64,000 bases of DNA from Anoplopoma fimbria (GCF_027596085.1 NC_072460.1:4353512-4417511), one strand, 5' to 3'; shown: positions 1 through 15,035, numbered from the stretch's first letter. A program made the numbers and translations. The notes: generated by a model not told the origin, from the letters alone.

Positions 1-119
1 GATTTGGAACGCTACGACACTTTATTTTAACATTATCTTATGTTGCTTGTTTGTTTACCAAGTTGCTCCCGAAGGCTTGCCATCGGTGTGGACTGGATGT
101 TGCATGAATGTTAGTTAGA

Positions 120-245
120 GTCTGATGGTGGCACCTTGCATGGTAGCCTGTCATCAGTGTGTGAATGGGTGAATGATATGTAATATACTACTGACTGTAA
201 GTCGCTTTGGATAAAAGCGTCTGCTAAATGACTGTAATGTAATGT
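120..245 (+). mobile_element. 3' tail of a teleost SINE/LINE-type retroelement
   Basis: The stretch reads cttgcatggtagcctg, then cagtgtgtgaatgggtgaat, then the hallmark gtcgctttggataaaagcgt and ctgctaaatgactgtaatgt, ending in a short TGTAA-type tail. The TTGGATAAAAGCGTCTGCTAAATG core is the conserved 3' end shared by many fish SINEs and their partner LINEs. The body upstream (1-119) may belong to the same element but I cannot place its 5' end. Family assignment is from memory. Confidence 0.7.
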
Positions 246-3200
246 AATATCATATTATATTGTACGTTGTCATATTTTTTTATTGAAATGATGCTTTATA
301 TTATTGCACCGTGGTTATTGTCGTGATCCAGTCACCAAGTCAATTTCCTTGAATGTGCAAACATACTTGTTTGTTAACTGTTTTGTCCATTGCATTGGTT
401 CTCCAGATGTAACATACAGAACATGTCATAATGCATTCAGCTATATTTGATTTTCTGGTCACTCTAAAGACAGTGGTGGCAGTGATATCTCTGATACCAG
501 TCATGCACCAATTGAGCTTGTGTCTTGCAAATCTCTAATAAAAACATGATAGCAATAAACTTATTCTTATTTTGGTAAACTGGTACAAAATAAAGGTTTC
601 TGCACAAAACTGGTTCTTTAAAGCCTAACGACATTCTGAGGAAACAAAGATCTTCTCTTGAATCTCATTCAGTTTCGTTTCTTTACAACTATTTCCTGTC
701 AGTGAATACGTTTTGGTTCCTGTGGGCTGTTGCACTGCTGCAACTTTTTTTATTCTAAAGATAAAAACTAATTCACAGAAATATGTAAAGCTCTTACTTA
801 ACAAAACCAGCCAGTTAACATCAGTGTAATAATCCCTGGCAACCACACTGAATTACCTGTTAATACGTCAGCAGTAGAGGCCGAGCTTGCGCGTCTGACA
901 GGACTCCTGTCTGAACATTGTTTTAACAACGTCGTCAACAACAGAAGAAGGAAGCCTGTTGAAAGGGCCCTCATGAGGAAATGTTTGGAATACTTTCTGT
1001 GGGCCTAATAACAATGTCACATATTGTTGAGCTTGACTGTACTGACAGCTGTACCCGCCGCTGTACATTTCATTCAGTGAGAGGCATAAACCATGCAGGG
1101 GTGGAGTTGTAATCCTTCAGATTAGTATTTGCTCATTTGTTGTAGGATTAGAGATAACATCATTACAGAATTCAAACTAGTTAGTTATGAAACAAAACAC
1201 TTCTCTTTTTTTTCGCAAAGGGGCGTTGGTATAAGACCATATGGAAAAGCAGATCTAATCATGGTCGCTGATGGCTCAGAGGGCATATCCCTACCATATG
1301 GAAGAAACCCATGAGATTTCTGTAACCATGGTGAACATAATCCCTTCAGCACAATAACAATAACTAGGTGTGCCGTTCAACTATTGTGACTGCCATGGAC
1401 TTTGCATTCTGCAGTAATTAATGGACCCTTCTAAAAGACAATAAACCTACCGTTAATGTTTTAACATTCAATTGCTGCCAGTTAATTACTGTGGAAATAA
1501 CAGTTTTCTTCGATTGAGACAATAATTCAACATACACGTACTTAATGCATGCACATTAAAAGACATATCTGTTTCAGATTTCGGATTGCAAAGAGGCATA
1601 CGTCAGGAAGCCTGACATAATATGTTTAAGAAGATTTGCCAACAGTTACTGTAGAACAAGGGACGTGGCGTAATGTAAAGCCTTCACCACCTTTGTATGC
1701 GGACATAATCCCTAACTGTGTAAAGTCAGAGAAAAACGTCTGATAGAATGTTTTTGATAATTGGTTATATTGAGAGTGTTTGTGTTGAGGTCGTATAAGT
1801 TTGTAATTCACACATGTTGTATTTACTTTTTTTACGTGGAATAAAAGGCAGTTTATTCTCTTAAATCTCTGACATTGCAGGTACAAATCTTGACTTGCAG
1901 TCAGACCACCTATAAGCGTAGGGCCCCCGAGGAGCCCACGTAGGAGAAAGTAGAGCATCTTGTCTGTGTAAAACACAGCGTTCAAAAACACACACACCTA
2001 CAGTGCATACGTTTACTGTGGTAGCTTAGATGACGCAGGACCATATCAGTTTTTCTGGTCTTGCTAGAATTAAGAGCCTGTTCGCTGTCAGCAGCACTGA
2101 GTCACATACATCCTCAAATCTTCACATCACGTTATACTGAAAGTGTGGTCAGCATCACAGAAGCCATCCTCTGTTTAATGATGAGTTGTCTAATATCATA
2201 AAATCAATATCCATCCTACAACTACATAAAAAGCAGTCCCAAAACTTTCCCTGATGAAGGTGTTTATCTCAAAGAAATACTAGAATAAAGACAAACATTC
2301 TTATTTGTTCCACCTCCATCTCTTCCCCTGTTTGTCTGAAATGACCTATTGTCATAGCACCGTTTTTAGATCTTTTTTTATGCAGAATTATGACTTTCAG
2401 TTGCGCTTCTCAGTGTTTCCCCTCCACTTTCAACCGTCCTTTTGTTTCCACAGAGCACAAGCCTTTTATCCTTTTTTTTTTCCGATCAAGGCCGGGTCAA
2501 CGACTGATGTTTCAGACCAATACTGAAACCAAGAGGCGCGCGTCTGTCTTCTGCTGGTGGTGCTCCAACGTCCGCTCGCTCACCCTCTGGTGCCTCTGCG
2601 AACAGGGGGGGACCCAGCGCTGTTCCCAGAAACCCTCAGTGTGTGGGTGTACAGAGCTACATTACTGTGTCTGTGTGAGAGTTTTTCTTCTGTGTGTTAT
2701 GTGTCTATGACCGTTGACATGAAGTGTGTGTGCAGGCCTATGTATGTGCGTGTAAGTGTGTCTCTGTGCACGTGTGTGTGGTTAGTCCATTCAATTACAC
2801 AATCTACCGTGCAGTCTGAATCACATCCGTTTTCGAGCTGAAAATAACAAAACCACAGGGTGACAGAAAAGCAGCGCAGCAGGCAACTGCCCACAGGGAG
2901 AGAGGAATACATACGTACACACACAAACAACATCTATGTCTAAACGGAGCTTCTCTTCTAAAGAGCTTGTGCCTATTTGCTTGTTTTATATTTCAATTAC
3001 TGAGATTTAAAACTATAAAATGCCTTTCAAAAGATTGCCAAAGCTTCACACGATTTATGCAACTGTATAATGAAAAAGAAATGTATTGTGTGAATGTTTC
3101 ACTTCCACAGCGGACAGGTGCTGAGAAAGAACAACTCTATACAAGGTTTTGTTTGTCTCTCTTTGACCTTCACGCCTGCCTGATCATCAACTTCTTATCT

Positions 3201-4740
3201 TAGGCGCCAGCGGATGTAATAAGACAGAAATGTCTGCAGATACTGCCACATAGCCTTGACCACCCCGCCATTGTTACCCCGCTTATATAGCAGAGAGTGA
3301 AGCCTCTTTCTTTAGTGTACTCTTTTGCAGACTCTGTGTGACTCTGTAAATCTGTGCCTCTTCTTGCAAGAATAACATACCACAAAGACTGTCTGTCATT
3401 TGATCTTTATTTCAACGCTCATTAAGACTCATCTCGGGACATTAACAGATAGGATAGAATTTTTTCCACCACAATAAAGTAACTGCAAAACATGATTATT
3501 CCAATATATATTGGTTAGTCCATATGTGAGGCTCCTGACGTTTAATGAAAAATCTAATATTCTTGCTGGAAATACTTGATAATTTAACGTCTTTTTACAA
3601 AGAAGGTGTTGTCAGTATGGTTAATTGGAGCTTCACTGCACAAATGTTGGAAAAAAAAAAAAGCGTTTTCAGAAAGACAAACCTTAACATAAATCATTCT
3701 GAAATGACAAGGTTCAAAACAGTCATTCTGACGTATGTAGCTCAGTACTATATGAGTCAGGATGTGGTCAACTGTGTGCTACATGGTTGCCTACCATCTG
3801 CAGAGATGTGCTCCTTCCACAACACACCGTGAGAAGAGATCTTTGACAAAATACAAAAGTCTACAAAACTATGTTCAAATCCTCATAGAATGACGGTCAG
3901 AATAATACATGGGAAATACATGAGAAACACATCAGAATGCACAAAATTATTTGTGTCCAGTGATTGGAGATGGGTGTCGAAACTTATTTATTTTAAGGTC
4001 AAAATGAGCTCGTAAAACTAAATATAGAAAACTTTCAAATAACAAAAGCTGGCACAAACTAGTCATTTTGACTCATTCTTTCATCACATAGTTTCTTTTT
4101 AATTAGTTGTTTGAAATTCAGAACATGTTTTTTAAGGCAAAGTTCTTGTAGGTGTAGTTTTGTTGGTCATCTAATATCTTTGACTTCTTTTGTTAAATAA
4201 AATAACAATATTTGGAGAAAAAGTTATCCATTTTTAGAAAGGATTATTTTGGTATCGATACATAAAACCAAGTGCCAACACTACAACTTAAAACTATTTG
4301 CAGGCCTATCCATGACACATATAGAGACTGAGCATCACACTAAAGCAGCCGGCTTATAAAAGTAATTCACAATCTGCGTCTGCAGTTTCAATTCTCCTTA
4401 GTGAGGCTGTATTTGGGGCATTTAGAGGAAATTTACATGTCAAGTTAAACCTCAATTTAAGCATCCACATGCATGCAGACACAAGTAACGATGATGTGTA
4501 TGCATTTAAAAAAAAAATTCCACTTGTTGTGTGTGTCCTGTCTCTGTGAGCAACTATGCGTCTGATTCTTTATCTCCCATGTACGGACGGAGACACGTCG
4601 TTAAAAAGAAAAAGCGCATGTGCTTGTATAAACAAGAATGAGGCTGTTTTATGCAACAGAAAAGGGTATGACCCGTATTTGAAACACACTGGTCTCAGTA
4701 AGCTGTTTTAACACAATTAAAGTACAAGCGTACAGTAAGG
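246..4740. other. Non-coding stretch, no gene seen
   Basis: This is A+T-rich sequence with many stops in all frames. Short open frames show no recognisable domain, no consistent splice borders and no conserved-looking composition. A G+C-richer patch at about 2535-2650 encodes nothing I recognise. No tRNA-like cloverleaf or long repeat was found. Confidence 0.6.
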
Positions 4741-5290
4741 GTGTAAAAAGGAATAAGCAGGGGATAGAGGTTTAACAGAGAAGAAATGAGCGAGTTAAAG
4801 AACAAGGGAGGGGATTGGAGAGATGAAAGTGGGAGTGAGAGCAGTAGAAAGTCAGAAAGAGATAAAGAAGAGGTGAATGGAGAGATATAATCAGTGAAGA
4901 AGAAGAAGAAGAAGAAGAAGAAGAAGAAGAAGAAGAAGAAGAAGAAGAAGAAGAAGAAGAAGAAGAAGAAGAAGAAGAAGAAGAAAAGAAGAGGAAGATA
5001 GGATGAGAGAAACGGGGAGAAGCTGAGAGCGCTGTAATAATGTTTGGCCTCGGTCTGCCAGCGGGGTCCTTCCCCTTAAGAAGCCAAGAAGAATGCAAAG
5101 AATGCTGCATGAGAAGAAAAAAAGGAAGGAGAGGAGGAGAGGGGGAGAAACAGGGGAGGATGATGAGAAAGAAAGAAAAGCCAAGAAAGAGGAGGAGGAG
5201 GAAGGAAAGTGGGGAATCCAGGGCGAGATGAAGATAGAGAGAGGGAGAGGGAGAGGGGGAGATGAAAGCAGGGAGAAATATGAGACACGG
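4740..5290. repeat. Polypurine tract with a 90-bp (AAG)n microsatellite
   Basis: The plus strand is almost pure A/G for most of about 550 bp. It is interrupted near 5033-5080 by mixed sequence. The core 4896-4985 is a nearly uninterrupted AAG run. The flanks are irregular GGA/GAAA-rich sequence. Apparent long minus-strand open frames (Ser/Leu runs) here are products of the repeat, not genes. Confidence 0.9.
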
Positions 5291-7136
5291 CGGAAAAGAC
5301 TTATTATCTTTACTGGGCTGAGTAAACACAGGAACAAAGATGAGGAAAATAATAAGGCTGGAAAACATATGGGAGGAAAAAATGTATTTCTTTTTATTTG
5401 TGTGTGTTTTTGTGTGTATGTGCGAGAGAGTATCAGGGTGTGGTCAGCTAGAGTATTGAACTACGCTCAAACTTCTTTTCAAAGTTTTCCCTTTTCCCAG
5501 TAATCTCAGTGGCAGAAATTTCACACCTGCAGTATTTCACAGAAAACGCTCTCTTTCCCCGTGTGACGGCCCTTTCCGTCAAAGTCTGCTCCAGTCTTGT
5601 GGCGGTCAGTTGATAATCATGAGTTGCAGACAGACAGAGACTTTGCACATCAGCACATGCACGCTCAAATCGTATGAGATCCTCCTGCTTCATGGAGGGA
5701 AACTTGGAGGCTACGGGGTTATTTAAAGCAACGAATATGCAGAATGCTGCAATTGAAGGCAATTACTCATTTCTCCTCCAGGGACTGAGCCCATGGAGAT
5801 ATACTCACAGTACTTTGCCTAAAATGCCAAAAAACACAGTAACTACAAACTGGGTTATGATCAGAATCTGTCTTTTGGGAATATGTTTTGGCATATACAA
5901 CATAATGTTTCAATTCTGCAAAAACTTTGCCAAACCTGTCTTAATCCAAACTCATAAAATACCAGCTGTTAGTCAGTGGCCCTCCATGTTTGATATCAAT
6001 GCACCGGGCTCTCAACTAACTCCCATGTCAACCCACCCACGCCATTATCAAAATGGTCAGAGCAGCTGACGTAGTATAAAGAGCCAATATAACCGCTATA
6101 GCAAGAGAGCTGGTAAAATACCCATAGCTAGCCTTAGCTGAACTTAAATTCACCCTACAGCTGTATCTATAATCTGCAGCTGAAAAAGAATCATTTTAAT
6201 TTACTGACATCTGGTCATTTCTCTTTCTGTTGACCCACATCACTAAATAAGACAGTGGCTAAATTGATTCATGATTCTGCTTTTAACTTGGAAATCCCAC
6301 AATTGGGTGTATTTGAGCTACATTTAAATTTAGTATTTAATGGGTTCAACTGCATTGGGAGTGCGGTTAGTGACAGTGTGGGCTCCATGGTAGCTCTGAC
6401 AGCTTGATGGAGTAACAGCGGGGGGTCGGGTTAAGAGAAGGGTTTATTGCCCCCCGTCTAGACCAAAGGCATATCAGATGCACATTTTAACTTGCATGTA
6501 GCAGCTAATGTTGCTGCTTTACATCAGTCCGTTGTGTAACACTTAATGTTGACTGTTTTAGGCTTCCTCGGAACAGATACTGTCAGTCCTGCTCCGTGTT
6601 TAGAACCTTTAGCTATGTTAACTGTATTAGCCCCATTAGATATTAGCTCTTGTTAGCAAAACACACCGCTGTTTAAATTCTTAACCTTGTTTTCTCATTA
6701 TATCATGTATAAGTTAAAATAAATCCTTTTGCCAGTTTTAGCCTATTTTTATTTGAGCATAGTTTTTGGACACTTTTTGGAGAACTTTGAAAAGATGATA
6801 TTGTAGAAAGGTCAAAGCAGGATCTGTTTGCACGTCAGATGACATTTATGAGCCTAGTAAAGAGGTAAAATCTGTATTTTAGGATTAACCTGAAGTACAC
6901 CACATTAAATACTGAGCTGTCTAATAAGTATTAGTTTAAATAAGATTTTTCGTGGCTCGAGGTTATCAGTTGTGTGGTTAAAAAAAGAAAGAGGATGTGA
7001 TACATTTTAGCATCTTAAAATAAATCCCACACAAGACCTTTTAAATGTGAATACAGCGTAAACATAACAGAAACCCAAACAAGAGGCAATCATACATTCC
7101 CGTACAGACTGTACAAATTTTCTGAATGTTTCCCCA
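5291..7136. other. Non-coding stretch, no gene seen
   Basis: The sequence is mixed and A+T-rich. The longest open frame (5674-6069, plus) has no recognisable domain and no plausible splice partners. I see no repeat that I can name. Confidence 0.55.
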
Positions 7137-7171
7137 GTGTGTGTGCGTGTGTGTGTGTGTGTGTATGTGTG
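7137..7171. repeat. Imperfect (GT)n microsatellite
   Basis: A run of GT units is interrupted by GC and AT units. Confidence 0.9.
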
Positions 7172-7719
7172 AAAAAAGAGCCGCGTCGGAGGCCATGTTG
7201 ACATATGCAGTCCACAGAAAACACAATGGATTGCTGACATACATTTTCCGTAACAGAGCAACGGTGTCATGTGTGCAGTCATCATTACCCAGTGTTGAGG
7301 GGTAAAAAAAGAAGACGTAAAAATAAGATAATAAGAGTAGTCTTACAGCTATCAATACTATTAATAATAAAATAAAAATGAGTTATCCAAAAGGAAACTA
7401 CCCTAAGCAGACAAATCCAAGTAATTAAATGCCACCAAAAAAAAAAAGATATCTGGGAAGATTAGTGCAGAAACTCCACAGCAAATATGGAGATTAATGA
7501 CTTAAATTTAAAGATGGTTGTATCTCCATGAATCGCAGCCTCTTTTTGGGCGTTTGATCTCGTCGGATTGGAAGTGAAATGAGGTCAACCCCGGCGACAG
7601 CACAAGCAAGAGTGTATAATGATGAATACTTTACAACCTAAAGATGTTTGGAGTTAAGGCGAGTTGTTCAAAACACAGTGAGAAACCATAGCAACCACAG
7701 GAAAATCCCAGGGACATCA

Positions 7720-7827
<108 letters not shown>

Positions 7828-7907
7828 AACCCTCAAAACGTAAAGTCAAATCAAATCAAAACTCACCCTCTCAACACCCACCATTCTGAACAACAACAAG
7901 CCTGAGA

Positions 7908-7910
<3 letters not shown>

Positions 7911-7945
<35 letters not shown>

Positions 7946-7946
7946 T
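7911..7946. repeat. (GT)n microsatellite
   Basis: Fourteen GT units are followed by one AT interruption and three more GT units. It faces the CA array at 7724-7823. Confidence 0.95.
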
Positions 7947-9480
7947 AGGAAACACCCAGACGGGCCAAAAATAGCTCCACACTCTCGTTCCTCATCTCTC
8001 GCTTTCAATCCCTCGCTCTCTCTCTTTCTTTCTCACCCTCCTTTCTGTCTCTGTCTCGCTCGTATCACTGAAAACCATCGGTAGGAAAAAACACAAAGTT
8101 AATGTTCCCGTACGGAAAATACCAATCACTTAAGAGCGCACTAGAATGTGAGAATATCAGGCTGAGTATGTGTTTGAGTGTATATGGAGAAAATATAATA
8201 ATATCTGTTGCACAAGGGGAAAGTTTCTCAACGGAGGGAAAAATATGTAGGTCGAAATATGTCAGTTTGTCTGACACATTGCACCGAAAAGAGAAGTCAG
8301 ATATTGCTTTAGATTATTGTAGAAAAGTAACACTGGTATTTCTATTTTTTTCTAGATAATGTTAACCTGCTAATGTTACTTGCCACGTAGATGTTGATCG
8401 GGCTATATTCTCCTGCATCCTTTTTAGGATCCTGTCACACCCACAGATATTTTGCTTTGGTCCAAACTGTGGTTGCAACTTTGTCAGTTTGTTTAGTTTC
8501 AGGCTCCCCAATTACAAGTGAAGCAAGGCTCCTAAACAAAAGTCACATGGACTCACAAGTAGCATGTTTACTTGACAGTTTTAGTAACCTGTCATCCTGC
8601 AAGGTCAGAGATTTTTAAACAAATGTAATTGCAGTTAAATGAGCAAAGCATGTCGGCGTTTACTTGACTTTTTCTTGTTTTCAGCAGGTCTGACGGTAAC
8701 AATAACATTGCATTCAGGTAATCACTGGGAATGTGTCGACAGCCCCACAGCAAAGCCTTGGACTGGTACTGATGTTTGCAGAGGACAGTCTGGGTAACAA
8801 TTTGACTGTTTATTTATTTTTTTCTGGTCCACATAACTTTGGCTAACATGGAGGTTTATTTACAACCTGATCATGTGACTGCTAAGCTACCTTCCCAGAT
8901 CTCAGTGATCAACCTGGTAAATACTAATAATAACTACCATAATTCAACCCTCTTTGTAATAAACTCAAATTATATGATTTGCACATGTCATAAACAATTT
9001 CAACATTTATTTGAGTAAATGGTTAGCATATATTTACACTGAAGGATACTGAAAAGGTTAATCTCATCTACAGTGTAAGGCTGTCTACGCCTTTATAACA
9101 ACAAAACCTAAATCTTGTGTTTTGGGTCGCTTCCTGTTATTTGAAAAGATTGTTCTCAGTCTTGACAGACCACAGAACAGATTTCTTAGAGCCTCACAAT
9201 TTTTGCCAACTTTGTGTTATTATTTGGTGACACTTTTTTGTTCTCGGGGGCCAAATTAAGGGGAAATTAAAGGAAATAAGACTTTGAAACCCCATCAAAA
9301 GGCAACCTCTTAACTCTCCAGCACACACACATATCTAGTACCACACTGCAAATCTGTTTGCCTATAATAGTGTCACTCTCCTCCATAGGTGGGCCCAAAA
9401 TTATGACAATCTAGGTACCCCTCTAGTGTCAGGTCCGACGTGTTAGTTTCTGCTGGTTACATGGAGAGAGTTTCTTTTCA
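7947..9480. other. Non-coding stretch, no gene seen
   Basis: A pyrimidine-rich patch (about 7980-8060) is followed by A+T-rich unique-looking sequence. There is no coding signal and no repeat that I can name. Confidence 0.5.
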
Positions 9481-9489
9481 AAATGCCAA

Positions 9490-9990
9490 CACATTAGTAT
9501 AGTTTCTAGGGTTACTTAGAGTTTGGTTAAACAAAACTACTTGTTTAGGTTTCAGGGGGTCTCAAGTGTCAATCCAGGGGCCTCAAACCCCTATGACCCT
9601 GTGATCCGCATTTCACATCCTGGGCTTAGGAAATAAAAGTACTTAGTTAGGTTTAGGAAAAGATCAATGGTCGGGTTAAAATCAGTATGTTTGTTATGTA
9701 AAATAGTATGCTTGTTAGACTACTTAGATATGTGATAAGTTCGTAAGATAAGTAAAAAAAGTAAGGTAAAGTAAGTAAATGAAACAGTGGTTTCCCGGGT
9801 GAAAGTCCTGTGTTAGTTTGACCCAGCTGTCCACCTTGTCCTCGTTTCTCAGCTTACTTTCTCATTCTTTTCACTACGTCAGTTACTCCGACCATCTTAA
9901 ACTGACGCGGATGGGTTTACATTGAGTTAGTTGAAAGCCCATTGCTAAAGGGTGCGTCGGTATCAGAACCAGCGGGCCACTGACTACGTT
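9490..9990. repeat. Dispersed repeat resembling a perciform element
   Basis: Phrases such as tttaggaaaagatcaatggt, the GTAAGTAA-rich segment around 9740-9780, and tttcccgggtgaaagtcctg followed by gacccagctgtccacc match a dispersed repeat I remember from perciform sequences. No class, terminal repeat or target duplication is clear. This is recognition from memory only. Confidence 0.45.
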
Positions 9991-10069
9991 TTTTGACTAG
10001 CTGGGAGTGAGAATGTGTTGGTAGGCCGGAGGGGTCAGGGTCGGCCATAGTACAGCAGTCTGGAGCTGG

Positions 10070-10120
10070 CAGAGGTTCAATGCCTTGCTCAAAGAGACTT
10101 CAGCAGGGCAGGTAACAAAG
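10070..10120. repeat. Fragment of a common teleost repeat
   Basis: aggttcaatgccttgctcaa followed by agagacttcagcagggca resembles the ubiquitous fish sequence 'ggtgccttgctcaagggcac'. It may look like a tRNA B box but there is no matching A box or cloverleaf. Confidence 0.45.
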
Positions 10121-10515
10121 GAAAGCTTACACCAAAGACCCTGAAACCTTTAGCCAAGCAATCAGTATCGTGCATAAGGGATTTATTACCAGAACTGTTT
10201 TTCCAGGGTTCATGCTGATATTAACGTTAATCCTGACTATATTAAAACTAGAATTGGGATATTTTATTATCTTCACCAACTGTCTGTCTATATTGTCCCT
10301 GCATCAGCGCGGACAACATGTTGTCATGCACACTATATTATCCACACTTAGTTTGTCGGGTCAAGACACAGCAGGCGAGCATATCTGCTATCGGTCACAG
10401 TCACCGATGATTGATGAAAGCGAAGCCTCTCTGTCCTGAACCTGTGTTTTCTCTGGTGTTTTGAGTGAAAGGTTACACCTCTCCTCTCCACTGTGCCCTC
10501 TGTGGGAATTTAAGA

Positions 10516-10518
10516 GAT

Positions 10519-10551
<33 letters not shown>

Positions 10552-10555
10552 CAGA
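10516..10555. repeat. (GA)n low-complexity run
   Basis: An interrupted run of GA units extends into GACAGATG. Confidence 0.85.
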
Positions 10556-10608
10556 TGGGTTTTTCCCTGCAGGATATCCTGTTCTAAGTAGAGCTGCTGG
10601 GCCCACTC

Positions 10609-10639
10609 TGACCTCCTCACCCCTCTTGACCCCTGACCC
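10609..10639 (-). promoter_or_regulatory. Cluster of four direct nuclear-receptor half-sites (motif level)
   Basis: Read on the minus strand, GGGTCA, GGGTCA, GGGTGA and AGGTCA follow each other in the same orientation, with spacers of 1, 4 and 2 bp. The first pair (GGGTCAGGGGTCA, 10639-10627) is a close match to a DR1 element, the type bound by RXR heterodimers, HNF4 or COUP-TF. It lies in a CT-rich stretch, so chance is possible. Confidence 0.35.
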
Positions 10640-10979
10640 GCTCATAGCTTAGGCTCACATCTCCGACGTTTCCTAATCGCCCAAATCTCTTCGTATTCTC
10701 TATTTCTCTATTTGCGCCATGGCCCCTTTTGCTTTCTCTCCTTCCTAACTCCTCTGTCATACTCACAGGTGCCATTTTAATCTCCCCTCCTTCCTTTTCC
10801 TCTTTGTTACTTTGTCTGCAGCCACTCAATCTAGTGCCAGCCTTCTTCTCCGTCCTCATATCCTTTATATTATTTTCTCTTTCTTAATGCATTTGCCCTA
10901 TTAGCGACAGCCATTTAAGACACAGCAACAGAACACTAAGACAGAAGCATAGGGAATTTAGTCATAAAGTGCAGTTCTT

Positions 10980-11250
10980 CTGAAAAGAAATCCAAATCAT
11001 TACTTAACCTAACTTTTCAGGTATATTGATAACCAATTAATCATAATTAGTTATTTTTCAAGTTAAAAATGCCAAATATTTGATAGTTCCTGCCTCTCAA
11101 ACGTGAACATATGCTGTCTTAACTTCATAGTAAATTGAATTTCTTTGAGTTTGGGACTGGTTGGGCAAAACAAGACACATTTCTGATGTTTTATGGACTA
11201 TAGGATCAATCTAAGAAATAATCAACCGATTTATCTCTTCTGAAAGTAAT
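10980..11250. repeat. Diverged copy of the teleost 'aaccaattaatca/ataatcaaccga' repeat
   Basis: ataaccaattaatcataatt near the start and gaaataatcaaccgattta near the end, with 'catttctgatgttttatgga' between them, are recognisable pieces of a very common fish repeat. A longer copy of the same kind lies at 24640-25070. Divergence is high and the ends are approximate. Confidence 0.5.
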
Positions 11251-12160
11251 CATTCTAGTAGTGTGTTAAATAAATGGGATTTGATTTTATTAAAAAAATA
11301 AAAAAATAAAAATGATGTGTGTTGGAAGCGATGCAATCATCTCTCGCTAGAAATGTTCCTTTGTTTCAATCCCGTGACTCTTTGCCTTTTGTTGACACCT
11401 GTCTCTCATAAATTTGAAAAAATATTTTTGGCAAATTTGTGGTTTGACCATTATGAACCGCATGTTTAAGCAGGTATATTGTGTAACTTCAATTCTCAGT
11501 GTTAGCCCTAAATGACCTGATAGCCTTTTGTTGGAGAAATGTTAACATCCAGCTACCTTTAGTATACATCCATATCCTTAGTAAAAACTACAATTTGATC
11601 TACTTTATTGACCATCTCTATCTTTTTTTATCGCTGACTCCTCTTTCACCAAACAAGAAGTGTTCAATAACAGCTGAGATATTTTATTTAGGTCAAAACC
11701 ACAGGTGTGAATAAGGCTGGAAAAGTAGAGTTTGAACCTTGTTCCTCTCTTTGACTCTTTAAGTTTGCTTTTCTAAATCCATCTGTTTTTTAACAAAGTT
11801 CCTTGCGACATATTTTACTTGTTTTTCTGATCATGGTGCAGTTTATGTGCATCACGAGCTGAAAAAGAATACCCCTCCTAATACTGCCTCTGAACAAGTA
11901 AAGATAAAATCGGTCAAAGTGCCTGTTATTTGTTGCAAAGCTTTTCTTGAATATAGCGTGATTTTCTCTGTACTATTAGTGCTCTGCCAAATGTTGCGTT
12001 TTCTCAAAGCAGTGATGATGACGCCCCTCTTTTGGCATCACAAACTTGAAAATCACACAAAAGGAAACAACCAGCGTAATTATAAAAACCCTTAATTCGA
12101 TCAAGACAAAAGGAAGGCTCCAGCTTATATGAAAAGAAAAAGTATCAGGTAGCGTTTCTT
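11251..12160. other. Non-coding stretch, no gene seen
   Basis: This is A+T-rich sequence. The open frame at 11847-12095 has no recognisable domain. Confidence 0.5.
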
Positions 12161-12535
12161 GCCCTTGGACGCCCTATTCTTTGCCTTCCCCCACTTTCTC
12201 TTAACATGTCAGCCTCCCTCCGTCCCTCTCTCCCTCTCTCTCTCTCTCACTGCCACCCAGCCCTCCCACCCATCAGTAGAACTGGAATCCATTAGCTGAT
12301 GAATGGTTATTTGTGTTTTCTTAAGCTCAACAGCGCCACCCACGGTCTCCGCGGCCAAAGAGGGCCATAACCAAACATTTGCGGTGATTAGGGAAATAAT
12401 AAGCCAATCACGCTCTGACCTGCGAGGCCAACCCCGAGGTCAAAGAGACACAGAATGGGTTCTGCTTCCCAGGTGGTTTCCCATGAAAACCATCAGGCTG
12501 CAAAGATATAGTGGAGTCATTGTCTGCAGACAGGT

Positions 12536-14090
<1,555 letters not shown>

Positions 14091-14501
14091 TGGGAGCGCC
14101 CTCAGAGTGCTGCAGAGAAACCACGGGGCTCATAACAACAGGAGGAAGCCGGTAACTTGAGTAACTTTGGGCCGGGCAGAGAGAAGGGGGGATAAGGAGA
14201 AGTGGTGGAATGGGAAGCGAAGGGGAAAGGACGGATGACGGGCTCACATCTCTACATGTCTCCACATCTTGAAAACATGAAACTGGAGCTCGAGCACATA
14301 AAGAAAAGGAAACCCTGGTTCACAAATGACCTGTTGCATTCCAGACGGCATTTCCCACATGCACACACACGCAAAGTGGCATTTTCACACACTAGTGTGA
14401 ACATTCAGCATGAGGAGCGTGTTAGAAAGTCTCGTCAGACATGTTCGCGTACAGTTCAGTCCAGAGAGAGATCGAGAGTTGTGAGGACACCCAAACTATA
14501 C

Positions 14502-14540
14502 ACGCACACACATACACACACAAACACACACACACACACT
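14502..14540. repeat. Imperfect (CA)n microsatellite
   Basis: CA units are interrupted by GC, TA and AA steps. Confidence 0.9.
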
Positions 14541-14634
14541 GGCACAGTATCAGTTCCCTCTGTCCAAGTGTTGAGAAAGTGAGGGGCCGCAACAAAAGGC
14601 AACAGAGGGAGGGAGGGAGGGAGAGATCGAGGCT

Positions 14635-14668
<34 letters not shown>
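14635..14668. repeat. (GA)n microsatellite
   Basis: About 13 GA units, an AA interruption and three more, preceded by GGGA repeats. Confidence 0.92.
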
Positions 14669-14707
14669 TTAACCCCTCTGAACTGACTGGTGGACTCTCT
14701 CCCTCCC

Positions 14708-14709
<2 letters not shown>

Positions 14710-14784
<75 letters not shown>
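14710..14784. repeat. (CA)37 microsatellite
   Basis: An uninterrupted CA run. A GT array of opposite polarity begins 126 bp downstream. Confidence 0.98.
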
Positions 14785-14787
<3 letters not shown>

Positions 14788-14907
14788 GGTTTGCCGTATC
14801 ACTGACTTCTTGTGTTTTCTCCCAAGTGCCAAGAGGAGGAAGGGAGAGCAGAGGGAAACCAGTGTGTATGTGTGTATTCATGGTCATGGATGTGTGTATT
14901 GTACTAG

Positions 14908-15035
<128 letters not shown>

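Noticed and set aside
4772..5368. 198-codon minus-strand open frame with a long Ser run
   Set aside because: It is produced by the AAG/polypurine tract read on the opposite strand. It has no domain and is dominated by low complexity.
10070..10120. tRNA-like B box (aggttcaatgcc)
   Set aside because: There is no A box at the right distance and no cloverleaf. It matches a common fish repeat instead.
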